DNA of 64,000 bases from Xestospongia bergquistia (lineage: Eukaryota; Porifera; Demospongiae; Haplosclerida; Petrosiidae). The stretch is taken from the NCBI GenBank assembly GCA_963965975.1, contig OZ014411.1:19558446-19622445 (forward strand), given 5' to 3'. Position numbers and translations under genes: made by a program. A model generated the notes under the pieces. That model saw only the letters and a program-made list of their open reading frames with translations, had not been told where the DNA came from and did no database searches. Positions 11,682 through 23,300 of this stretch are shown here, in pieces (the stretch's first letter is position 1; each line of letters begins with the position of its first letter).

Positions 11682-13080
11682 AAACACAATGATGAGGATG
11701 AAGATGTCATTATAACTTCTTTTCAACCTTGGTTGTTACCATCAAGACCTGTGAGTTAATAAAGACTCACCTTTGACAAGATGTTTTTATATGACAGATC
11801 TTTGAGACTGGAGCACCACTGGAGTTGTGCTATAGACCTAACAAGGGTTTTGAAAATCAAACCAGCAACCTATGTTGGATAAACTGTGTCCTCCAGTTAT
11901 TGCATGTAACCCCCCTGGCAAAACATCTGTGTGGTAATTAGAAACCCCAAACTTTGAAGCATTGATGAATTATTTTAATAGGTATACCACAAGTGGAATT
12001 AACACCAGTACAAAAAGAATACTTAAACATTGAGTGTGCAGTAGAAGATAACGTTGTTAATTCACAGATGATAACAGTGCTCATTTATTTCTAGGCAATA
12101 TGATATAATATATGTAATTTAATAGACATTGATGACATCAACACACATAGATTTTGGTGGCCAGAATGATGTAATAGAAGAAATAGAATTACTTGTTGAT
12201 GCCGTTACTGTTCAATCAATGGAGGTAATAGAGATTTAGAAATATACAACTGTAATAAAGTTTGTCTAATTAACAGAAACTGTTTAATATGTATACAATC
12301 ACTGAGAAACAATGTACTATCTGTAAGGAGGTCTGTTATAGTGATGATCACTGTGTTGTTTATATTAACAATTAGATATATGTTGGAGAAGAGTACACAA
12401 AAATACTATTAATTTCAGTAGTTGGACAGAAAGAACACCGGATATCAGAATTGTGGTGGAAGAGAATATCTTGTTACTCAGATGAAACATCCCATCATTT
12501 GTAAGCTGTTTATTGTGGACAATAATGTCATAATAAAGCCTACAGATGTATACCTTGCAATTAACGTCTAATGACTGTTAGCACAAAAGTTGCTTCATTA
12601 CCTGATGTACAGATAATAGGCATTTCTCGAAACACACATTCGAGTAAAAAATCAAACAAGCCATTGTTGCTACAAGAGTAAGATGCAGGCAATGTAATCC
12701 ATCTGATATTATATCTGATAGGTCAATTACAATTGAAAATACTACCAGACATGATTACACCTCAAGAACTTACAGATTATTTGGAATAGCTGTTAGTACT
12801 GATTACAATGAAAGTTTCCTTTTAATCTTGCTTCCGTTTAGGTTCATCATAGACATCCAACATCTATAGATACAGGTCACTGTAAGTTATTATACAGCTA
12901 TAAGATACCTACATTAAAACAAACACAATAGACACTGCATTGGTGAAAACACCAGGTGGAGAATGGATTGAATATGATGACAATAACATAAATACTAACT
13001 ACGATTACAACAGAAATATAGATTACATTTCAGTGAGTAAAGATAATGAAAACAATGCATCATTATGATTGCCTCTTAGA
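11681..13080 (+). pseudogene. USP-like (C19) ubiquitin protease domain, intron-rich, probably decayed
   Basis: Short plus-strand exons follow the order of a USP/UCH fold. An acidic lead (DEDEDVIITSF) ends with a GTGAGT donor. The exon 11798–11933 encodes GFENQTSNLCWINCVLQLL, which fits the Cys box (usually N-x-C-W/F-x-N). At 12126–12224 is FGGQNDVIEEIELLVDAV. At about 12300–12340 is a CTICKE zinc-type pair. At 12841–12882 VHHRHPTSIDTGHC corresponds to the His box, normally GHY. At 12930–13066 VKTPGGEWIEYDD matches the W-x3-DD tail. The first Cys-box residue (C of NLCW) is present. Exon joins in the middle are unclear and some frames close early, so the gene may be decayed. It leads directly into a Ulp1-like domain. 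Confidence 0.5.
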
Positions 13081-13449
13081 GAAATGTATGTCTAGTTATA
13101 TACAAGTCTGATGTGTCTGATGTTAGCATGCAATTATTGTATATCACATAATACATATTGTAATTCATTTTGCTAACTATAGACTGTATTATATATATAT
13201 ATATATATATAATCAGTATATATAATAGTATATACTTGTGTAGGTGATAATGAATTACTTAATATTGTTAGCAAAAGATGTAAATCAAATCATTTTACAT
13301 GCAAGTCACAGAAATTGTTAAAACTAGAGAAACATACCTGTTGTTGACTCCACATTCCTTCCATTATTAAGAGCAAGAGGCTTTAGTGGTGTTATAAAAT
13401 ATGTAAGGCTTTTACAATTTTAACAAAGTATGAAAAGTAATAAATTATA

Positions 13450-13947
13450 GGGCAAAAATCTGTTATAGAAAGACATTATCATATTTCCTATTCATTGTCC
13501 ACAACATTGGATTCTCATCATCAGTGCCTTAATCAACATAATATATGTTTGGGATACATTACATAGGTCATTGATGTAAATGATAAGGTAATATATGAAG
13601 TTGATTCATATCATAATAGTCGGCCTCATTTAATAAATAGCATATGGTAAGAAATTATTACATAAGATAACATTTAAAAAAACACAGGCTATATTTGTGT
13701 AGATTGTCAAAGTTTAAACTATCCATTCGTAAGTGGAGATACTGTGATGTAAGTACATTACACATCCGCAAATGTACTTTTATGGTACTTATATACACAC
13801 AGATGTGCAACAGTCAAACACAGAGTAATGCCTGCGATTGTGGGATATTTGTCTGCATGGTAAGACATCATTCACTTGCATACTGTTCATTTACATTTAC
13901 AGGCAGCAAAGTGTTTCATTGAGAAGAGAAAACTAAATTTTAAAGAA
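13450..13947 (+). pseudogene. Ulp1-like (C48) cysteine protease domain remnant
   Basis: The catalytic triad can be read in order. FPIHCPQHWILII has His at 13506–13508; EVDSYHNSRPHL has Asp at 13603–13605; SQTQSNACDCGIFVCM has Cys at 13839–13841 with the preceding Gln of the oxyanion hole. The last exons splice cleanly: GTAAGA after CVCM, acceptor at about 13902, then AAKCFIEKRKLNFKE and another GTAAGT. The join between the His and Asp segments needs a frame change or an unusual intron, so it may be dead. The order USP-like then Ulp1-like on one strand, within 2.3 kb, suggests one gene. Ulp1 domains are common cargo of eukaryotic DNA transposons, but no transposase was found here. Confidence 0.5.
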
Positions 13948-15560
13948 GTAAGTGTAAAAATGTCTACTTGTACAAGCAGGTTACGTAAATCATAGAGTGA
14001 AGCTCAAATAGCTTGAACAATGATCTTGTTGGAGCTAAATACTCTTCAAAAGCAAGAAAGTTAGTGATTCACGCAAAATGCTTAGATGAGTCTTTTCTTA
14101 TTGATAACCAGCATTGTCAACTATGTCTTGAAAGCAACAGCAATGATGATAATGAATTTCCACCAGTACACTTTAACTCTAATTGTGAGTTCTTAAACAC
14201 AAAACATTCCATTCTAGTGAGTGAAAAACTAATAAAACACATTCACTATTATCACTTTATCTATTACAGTTCAGTCAACATGATAATAAGGATATATTAG
14301 CATATACTATTGGTGATAAGATAATTGATAAGGTTAATGAACATATTCAATCTTTCAGGTATATTTACATGTGATACTGCACATGATTGAGATAACTTAC
14401 AGGAAAGCAGTTGCTACATGGAGGGCAATAGTAATGAAGGAAGCAAGAAGATATAACAATTGGAAAATTAATGTGGTGAAGGTTGGTAAAAAGTTTAATT
14501 AAAAATGGGGTACAGTAACATATTTAATCATAAGGACACATGCCCTGACATCTACAGAAATGTATATATATGTAAGGTATGTGAAAAGCATAGGTAAGAT
14601 TTAACATTTACATTAGTCAATTAAACTTAACAGTATGTGGCAAGTTATCTCAGAATACCATATGATGAGGATAATTTTGAGGTAGAGACTGTTTATTACA
14701 TGTTGACATTATTTATAAAAATAGCTGACAAATTACAAGAAATGAATCCTCAAAATTAGGTATGCTGTTCATCAAATGAGTACACTCATTATACATTAAT
14801 ACATTGTCTGTTAATATCTAGCCGTTCAGTAACAGAAGTGCATATGGAAAATGTTCCACCAGATTACATAGAAACGATCAAAACTTATGTCAACTCAGGT
14901 ACATAATAAATTACATAAATACTAAGTGATTATAATTTCAATCTTTGTTAACTTTAGGCTGTGATGGAGACAATGAAGTTAATTATATAATGGATCGTAA
15001 GCATACTGTTCTATAAATTCTATGTTGGTTGATATTTAGTAGAAGATTTAGAGGACAATGACATACTACTTCTATCATTTACATCTGAACCAGTAATAGA
15101 TAAGGATGATATATTTTGTACTGAACAAAAATGGGGCAAGGAATTTTACCTTAAAAGTTATCCAAACTTTAGACATGACAAATCAGATCAGTATGTTATT
15201 TATATATGTGAATACTATAGATAATATTCTATCATTGTATCAGTGACTGCATATTTACAAGAGGGTTCATTAGAACAACAATCAAAGCAAATGAAGTATG
15301 TTTACAAATATCATATAAACTTCATGTTTTTATAATACAAAATAGTACACAATCAGACAACTATTAAATGGAGAATGTTATAGTGACTTTGTTAAAGTAA
15401 AGTATGTGGATGATGATTGGCCAATTAACCTTGATGATATGGTGAGAATATCAGTCTAACAAACAATTACTTCATACAGTTTCATGTAGGTAATGGAAAT
15501 TAATTACTATTTACTTGCTTTGGCAAGTGATTGTCTAAAAAAAACCTGTTTTCTATTTAA
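13948..15560 (+). other. Possible downstream exons of the USP/Ulp1 gene, unrecognised
   Basis: Several short open plus-strand pieces have splice-like edges: 14013–14215 (KLVIHAKCLDESFLIDNQHC, with paired cysteines), about 14400–14480 (RKAVATWRAIVMKEARRYNNW), about 14640–14755, about 15030–15190 (acidic, WGKEFYLKSYPNF) and about 15400–15440 (KYVDDDWPINLDDM). They have no family I recognise. Their spacing and strand match the protease remnants to the left, so they may be the C-terminal part of that gene. Some have stops between them. Confidence 0.3.
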
Positions 15561-16222
15561 ATGATTTTATGAAATCAATCATCTGGCCAGAGGTAATTCC
15601 AGATAATAAGTCATAAGCTATAACCTCATTGAATTATACTTATAGATTCTCACTTTGTTAATAATAGAGAAATTTCATTTTTCATATGAAAAGGCAGTTA
15701 AGTGCCTCGTACAAGGACACCTTCCCTGTATCCAAACACAAAGTTCTTGATTTTAAGTTATTAACTTGAACTCTATTGTAGTGACAGAAATGACATATTG
15801 CTGTGTATTTTAATATGGATCTGATAGTCATATAGATCAAATTTGTACTGAAATGCTTGAAAGAAAGTCAGAAATTTGAATATTAATTGGAAACCCAGAA
15901 GTTATATTGGACTTACAAGTTACAAACCAATCCTAAGCCAATAAGAGTCTCATATCCTACAACATAAACACTTGATACACAATCAACAATGCTTTGAGCA
16001 GAAGAGTATACTACACTAATGTTTGCTATTGCTGCCTAGGCATCAATACAAAAACACTGACCTTCAGAGATCTTTCAGTGCAGTCTCATATCCAAAATAA
16101 TACAAATGTCCTTGTAGCATTGTCATGTGGTGATGAGACATTAGTTAGGCTTCTGCAGCAGCACATTCAAATAAGGAATGCACATTAACTGCAGCAACAC
16201 ATACCGCGGTTTTAAGATCCAC
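15561..16222. other. No gene recognised
   Basis: AT-rich sequence. A 64-codon plus-strand frame at 15994–16188 resembles nothing known and has no splice or start support. Confidence 0.4.
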
Positions 16223-16513
16223 CTACAGGAATGTGCTGCTAACTTGCAATCCGAGCAAAGCAACGGATATGCCTGTATTATTGATCGCCTCTATTTCAGT
16301 AATTATAACCGTTTCAGTGATGCTGCGCCTTTTCTCACTATGAGAAACATTAGATGAATGATAGACTAATGTTATAAGAAACAATCTCTGGAGCTCTTTA
16401 TCTTTTCTTACTTTCGTGAGCACTGTCTGAAGATCGATGAAAATGTCCGATGTTGCAGGTCTTCTGACGCTTCGTTTGTGAGCTCGTAACTTCGTTTCTA
16501 GTTGAACCTGGAA
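16223..16513 (-). CDS. Unrecognised exon or open frame in a GC-richer patch
   Basis: On the minus strand an uninterrupted frame runs from an acceptor-like AAACAG at about 16514 through QVQLETKLRAHKRSVRRPAT and FIDLQTVLTK to a TAG at 16223. A good donor, AAA followed by GTAAGA, lies after VLTK, so the exon may end there at about 16411 rather than at the stop. Base composition is visibly richer in G+C and CpG than the flanks, as expected for coding or promoter DNA. No family recognised. It may belong to the same minus-strand gene as the cysteine-rich exons near 17.4–17.8 kb, but no joining exon was seen. Confidence 0.35.
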   Translation of the reverse strand, partial: FQVQLETKLRAHKRSVRRPATSDIFIDLQTVLTKVRKDKELQRLFLITLVYHSSNVSHSEKRRSITETVIITEIEAINNTGISVALLGLQVSSTFL

Positions 16514-17406
16514 TCTGTTTGTTTGTACAATAGTGCATATGTATGTGTTTTACTTGCTGATAAAACATGAAACAAATAGCAAATGTAGTTTGGAAGATAC
16601 AAGCGTCCGAAGATTGATCTTGGTAAGAAGCTGGACAAATTAAAGTTTAGCATGTGATACACTTTTAAACGCTTTCTACAATTGAGGAAGAAAGCACAAA
16701 CATTTACTCCTACCTTCAGATACTTTAATTGTTCATATACAGTAGATATAAAGGCTAGAGCATAAGGGGAACTAATCCTTCATTGACTTGTGCTTCTCAT
16801 CAGTGTCAATAGTCACTTCAATGTTAACAATGAAAATTGGAATGTACATTTTCCACAAATACGCATAGTATCTGTAGTTAGAACTGGTGCTGCTGTTATT
16901 CAATAATTTATTTAGGAAGATATTGCCCATGCAAATAAAATGGTTAATAACAATACATGAGGTAGACCACAATAATGTATATTAAAAGTGATCAGTCAGT
17001 TGACTAAAGCAAAGATCATAAACAATACACTGATTAAATCCAAGTTCCAGTACTGTAATGGTACTTACTTGTCACAATTATTCCTGTAGTGTCATTTCAT
17101 AAAGGAATTTTGTTGCATGCAACAGACATCATCTTGAATAATACTCAATAGAAGAGGTTAGTGGACATTTTGTTGTGTTTGTTAATATATTTTATGATGA
17201 ATCTACATACACTGGTAATAAAACTTACTGCTACATTTTTCTTCACAGATAGATAGTGAGTTAAAATTGTTTTTCAAGGTTTCAGGTAGATTACAGAGAT
17301 ATGGCTCTGAATGAAAACAAATGAATTTTGATTATTAGTAATTATTTTACACATAATAGTGTTAATAATTATCAATTAAATTTGCTTTCTAACATTTCTC
17401 ACTTGA

Positions 17407-17790
17407 ACAGTCCCCATGAATATACACAATGTCCCTTCTCCTCATCAATAACCTGTCCATAAAGACAATAACAACCAGGAACATTGTCAATAGCACAAGG
17501 CAAGTCAAATGTTGTAAATGTACAAGAAATTCTTCTACTTGTTTATAAATCTGGCATTCAATAGAGCAATCTAAAATTTAACAAAACAGCAGTTAATAGT
17601 CTGTAGTATGTCATTGTGTTTACCATTGCACTTCCTTAAAATAAGTTTTGACAGCTTAACATTGACAGCATGAGAAGCACTTCTCTCTAAAGATGTTGTA
17701 GTGGATTCAGATGAAGCAGGAGAAGTAATTCTACACCTAGGAAATCCAACATGAGGTTCTTCTAGAACCCAACCAATATTAAGTATTCAG
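17407..17790 (-). pseudogene. Two exons of a cysteine-rich, TIL-like secreted protein, frameshifted
   Basis: Exon 1 (17790–17624) encodes NIGWVLEEPHVGFPRC, then a Ser/Thr-rich stretch ending LILRKCN with a GTAAAC donor. Exon 2 starts after TTTAG near 17572 with DCSIECQIYK. In the spliced frame it continues into a hydrophobic stretch. In the next frame it reads ISCTF, DLPCAIDNVPGCYC, YGQVIDEEKGHCV, which has the Cys spacing of trypsin-inhibitor-like (TIL) domains. One lost base near 17530 would explain this. I call it a frameshifted remnant of an extracellular TIL/von Willebrand-type protein; the alternative is a real membrane-spanning frame. Confidence 0.35.
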
Positions 17791-18759
17791 GTACCTTCAT
17801 TAGTTAAGGCCATCACTAAATCAATCATAGTGATTTGTAATTTTACCAACATTCATCTGATAACTCCATCTCTTCAGTAAAGTCATTTACCTCTATCCTT
17901 AACTCTAAAATCTCTTAATCAAGTTGTTGGAGGACATTTGTCTCACTTGCAGAATTGTTTTGAGTTGTTGAGGCTTTGAAAGTGAGGCCTCAATGGTGTA
18001 ATTATGAGAGCTGAAGATGGTGAACAGTTTTAATTGTTTGCTTAGTTGAAAATTCTCTCATTAGGTGATTCAATTTGGAGAACCTTTGATCTACTTTCAA
18101 CAATCAAAGTAGTAACAAAAGTGACAATTATATTAATTTAATCAATTTTAAATAACATAATTATAAGAAACTTCAAAAAACATAAATGTAGCTGCATTTT
18201 GTTTCTCGTGCATACTCTTAAAATAAAATGGTGTTTTACTGAGAGAGGCAAGTCTTATAAAATTAACTACTTTTATTATTGAGCTACTCTTAAGTTAAAC
18301 TTTCAAGTTCAGTCTTTATTACAATCATGACTCTTTATTGTAAAAACGATTATGAAAAGCCTTGTAGTACATAGACACATGTGGAATGTGGTGTTGAATG
18401 AAAATACTAAGGATCATAACTAAATATTTGGACTATGGCTCACTAGCCATGTTTCAAAAGAATTAATCAAATACACAAAATAAAAAATAGCTATTTGCTA
18501 TATTCTGTGAATACATGCACATGTTTGCATACATGCACACACATTATCTATATATTATTTAAATTATATTTATATATACATATTAATTTTTGATGATCTT
18601 GTGAAGATGCTAAACTTGTAGAAATATTTTGAGTTATTTGTATTTACACTATGTATCCAATGAAAGATGTAGTTATACTTTAAGCTATTAATTAACTATT
18701 TTTAGTGATTTATAATTGATTAATTCTAATATTTACAATTATTTTAGATTGTGGGCCAG
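17791..18759. other. AT-rich region without recognised gene
   Basis: No convincing coding blocks on either strand. The sequence is AT-rich throughout. Confidence 0.4.
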
Positions 18760-19560
18760 AAAACTATCAAAGCTATTACTTAGCACTTTAGGTAGTGTTA
18801 TGACATCATTCTATTACACATTAGAATCTTCTAACAAGTCTTTTATAAATGAGATTAATTTAATTATAGGAATGTAACTACTAACAATAATTCCAAAGTT
18901 TATATATATCCCATTAATAGTTCTTTGTAGCATATTGTATAATCAAGGTATCACCTAGAATACTTCTACTACTAAAGTAAGACATGATGACCAGTAGTGT
19001 CAGGTGTCATTGATAAGGTTATGAATCATGTATAAACATATTGATTATGATTATTTAATAATAATTTAAAAAGTGGGATCAGTTAAACCAGCAGTTATTC
19101 CTGTATTATCAGTGTCTATTTTATAATATGTAAAACAATCAATAAACAGATTAGTCTAACCTTGGTGTACTATCTCAGGAAGTGGTTTTGAGACTTGTTC
19201 TATGTTATTCTACTTTAATTAAGGAGATGCAAGATCCTGTACATGATATAGGCAGAATAATAAAATAAGTTCAAAATAAAAATAACATGTAATTATTAGA
19301 TAGACAGGTAAAAAGGATACACTACACATTACTTCAATGTGTTGACAATCTTGGATCAAACAGTGTTTTGTCACTAAAAGGAAAAATGGATCTTTACTTC
19401 CAACTATACTTGTATATATTTGACATTAATTTGATTATTATTAATTCCTTTAATATCAATTTTAGTAAGAGCACTAATAACAACATCTACTATGTAATAA
19501 AGTGTACTTGAAATACATCAAAAGTATGTAATAAATGTATTGCTTAATTATTGTAATGTA
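18760..19560 (-). pseudogene. Decayed copy of the 3' exons of the ANK–Roc–Death gene
   Basis: This region follows the same order as about 22740–23510 of the intact gene and is clearly alignable. 18790–18830 matches 22760–22800, 18940–19010 matches 22890–22965 (a 51-nt linker exon), 19076–19115 matches 23036–23071, 19162–19250 matches 23117–23200, and 19316–19410 matches the end of the Roc–COR exon at 23377–23510. Many small deletions destroy the reading frame of the Roc–COR exon. It is a partial tandem duplicate lying just downstream of the live gene's stop. Confidence 0.75.
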
Positions 19561-20386
19561 TTATTTCATAAGGTTTACACACTATAATGCTGAGAGCATT
19601 ATTAATGGTCATCTCCTGCTATAGGACTGTAGCCATTACTTTGTAATATTAACTTTTATTGCTTAGACAGACATATCAATAGTCAGATGAGTACTTTTTG
19701 TGATGGAAATAGAAACAATGTTAGTTATGACATTCGAGTGATGAGATCTATGTTTTTGATGCTAAGTATGCACTTTTCCTGAAAGTATGCACTTCTCCTA
19801 TTATATGTGTTTAATGTTTCACTTGATCTTTAAGAATTTACTAAGTTTAAAGTTGAGAGATTGATTATCATCAAAGAAACTATTAAAAAACAAATACAGT
19901 TGTCTTCACAATCTATTTATCTCCTAAAGAAACCACCAACTCACAGACTATCCACAAGTATACTGAGAAAGTGAAATATTTATTTATAACATCACAGAAA
20001 ATATTCATTCACACTTTGTGAGGTAAGGAACCAAACAAATTATATAAAGGAAAGGTATATTTTCAAGAAGTCATCATGTAATTGAGTTTGTATAATACAA
20101 TTAAAGTTGATGAAGTATGTAGCACACCAGCCAGAACCAACAATTATTAATCTTGTAGTTGTACATCTTCCCTGCTGTAAATGTTCAGTTTTAAATAACA
20201 TATTTTATTTAAACAAAGTGGCAAAATTATTAATAAAATTATCTAGAAATTAAGGGGGCAGCAATGTAACAAAGCATCAAATAATAATATTCTAAGTTAT
20301 TCTATGTGTAAAGAGGTCAAATATCTGGATTTAATAAAGCTAGTTCATTGACTGGAGATTTTCTAACAACTTCAAGAAATAATACT
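19561..20386. other. 3' flank of the receptor gene, nothing recognised
   Basis: AT-rich sequence between the decayed copy and the stop codon of the intact gene. It should include the 3' untranslated region. No further coding blocks were seen. Confidence 0.4.
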
Positions 20387-23300
20387 TTAGTTAGCAGTTG
20401 CTCCTTCTTTATGAGACACTACAAAAATTGCAAAAATAAAAAATCAAATAATGAAATTAAAACAATAGAATCTTGTTATAAGATGAATTTTAGTGATTAA
20501 AGATATTGTATAGTCATTAAATTACTTCTAACAATCAATCATTTAATATTATGGCCAAAAAAGAGAGTTAGTAAATAATCCCTTTAATATAGACTTAGTA
20601 AATAAAGTCTACATACTTACTATTTGGTTCTGTTATGTGTAAATTAGTCACATCAATTGTAGTCTCTTGAGTTCCTTCCTTTTCTTTAACCTATAAGAAA
20701 TGATTTACATTCTTAACTACTAATATAAGTGATACTAGCTATTTTTACATTTTCACAATATTTTTAATCCAGTATTGCATTAACCATAATAACAAAATAG
20801 TAAAATAAACAATAATGTTGAATAAAATATGTAACAGGATTATCTAGTCTAAGACAATCCTACATAATCACATCTTTACTTTGTGCAAATAAAGAGATGG
20901 GGTTAAAACCACAGGCATGGCAAGGTAAAATTATTTTTTTATAAAGTATATACTGACATGTTAACTATTATTAAAAACTAACCAGATATTTCTTTAAATA
21001 ATCTTCGTATTGATATGCCACATTATTCTGTCTTATAGCTCTTAAAGCAATTAACAAATTCCTCCTAGTTGCATCTTTAGCTTTTTGTTGAATCCATAAT
21101 TGATACATACGTCCTAAGTCATTACATCCAGCTAGATCCACATCATCCAGGTCTAGTTGTACACCCAACCGATGCCACTCAGCAGTTCGAGCAAACTCAT
21201 TTATTTCCTTCAATTTTGGTTGTTGATCTAAAAGCATCTCTAGTGAAGGAGATACACGTTTCTCAACCATTTTATTTGACATTATAATATCAGAGTAACA
21301 ATCTTATAAATATAGACATATATATAATATTCTAAATAACAACATTATCAACGTATGCAGTGACACACAAGTACTGTTAATCATGTTACCAAGCAACTCT
21401 TCATTTGACCAATCAAATTGTACTCCATGGAACATTTCATGTATGGCTTCAGTGTACAAACCACTCATACTATGAATAGATGTAATTTTTACAAATATAC
21501 TTGTTATTATTTATATTTTCTTCGAGTTTATCCTTAGGGAAATATCTACTCATACATTTACAATAAATAGTGGCTATCTACTATGTAATTAAAATAGTTA
21601 ATATTACATATATATGTCAACTATCACATATTGTTGTATGACAAATGAAAATGAATTAAACTACATCCTGTAACTGTTGACTTATATTTTAAAGTGATGC
21701 AATTAATAGTATTTATAAGGAATTATTGGTAACCATAATACTTTTCATTACTGATACTGAATTTAAAAACTTAAATAAACTACAAAACAATCGTTGCAGT
21801 GATATATAGCTGAATTACACTGAGTGTTGAGTGCTAAATAACTTAGGCAATAATATTGTCAACACTTATAAATTTAATGCAAATAAAGATGGTATTAAAA
21901 CCACAGGCATGGCAAATGGCATTAGTTAGCCCTAATGGTGTGAATTTGACTAGTCATGTTTTGCAAATAACACTTCTTTAAGACTTCTAAACATGCACAT
22001 TTAGAGTTTAGGGTTAAGGTTGTCCAGGGTTTAGGGTTTGATACACATCTACTATGTGTAATACACATACTTGGTTATAATTTTAAAATTTGTTAATGAA
22101 TAATGATTATAGATAGTTTGTACAGATGAATAAACAATTGAAATTTAAGGTTTGTAAGGAACAACTATTCTGTAAACTTTGTAGCTCAATACTCAATACT
22201 CAATATCAAAACTCAATAACAATAAAAAGGTGCCTAAATAAGTCTATCAAGTGACTTTAATGGTTATTTGAAGGGAATATAGTAGGAAAGCAATAGTTTT
22301 CAGACCTGTCCCCATATATTAAACTTAATGATAAGACATCATACATAAATTAATATTGAATTTCATTACTTAAGTAAAAAATCTCACCCAACTTATTCTC
22401 TTCTACAGTAGTAGTGTCACTAACAGTTAGTTCTGACTTTTCAGACCCTATGAGATAATGTATAATAAAATAATACAATTTAAGACTAACTTTGGTATGT
22501 TTTGTTAGGGGGTGACTTACTGGCTTGTTCCATGTCACGAAGGATGGGCTGGAGATCAATTTTTCTTGGTTCTTTCCCTGAATAAAGTACATAATATAGT
22601 TAACATGATATCTGAATAATGAATAGGGAAGTGAAAATTATAGTTCTCTTTTAAGTATAATGTAAATTAATAGGATATTCATAAAATTAGTCCTAATAAT
22701 GATCATGAAGATTGTGGACACAAAAACTCTTGCATATAAAGAGAGCACTTAGCAGTTTATCATAGAGCTATGACATCATTCCACTACATTAAATAAACCT
22801 TCTATAAATGAGACAAAATATACAAATATATTTCAATGTTTGACAGTTTACCAATAGCTATCTGTTGTTTATAATAAACATGTCAAACATAATTAAGGTC
22901 TCACCTAATATACCTCCTACTGTTAAAGTAGGACATGATAAACCAGCAGTGTCAGGTGTAATTCCTTTATAAATAAAATATATTAGTAATATAATTTATT
23001 GATAATGATTATTTTATTACTTAAAGAAACAGGATCAGTTGAGCTAGCAGTTTTTCCTGTGTTATCAGATTCTATATTAATAATATGTAAAACAATCAAT
23101 AAACAAATTAGACAAACCTTGGTGTACTTTCTGAAGAAGTGGTTTTGAGGTTTGTTCTATGACATTCTCAGTTAATGATGAGGAGGCAAGATCCTGTACA
23201 TTATATAAAAGGAGATTAATATAATATCTTTAAAACTAAATGACTTATACATTGTTACAGGTACACTAAAAGTAATAGTAGCTCACTTACCAAAGGATTG

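Noticed and set aside
21239..21282. ATG at 21282 as the start of a separate Death-domain gene
   Set aside because: An acceptor at 21240–21245 joins in phase with the upstream linker exon, giving one continuous gene.
22005..22040. Interstitial telomere
   Set aside because: Only a few degenerate words; too short for a real telomeric array.
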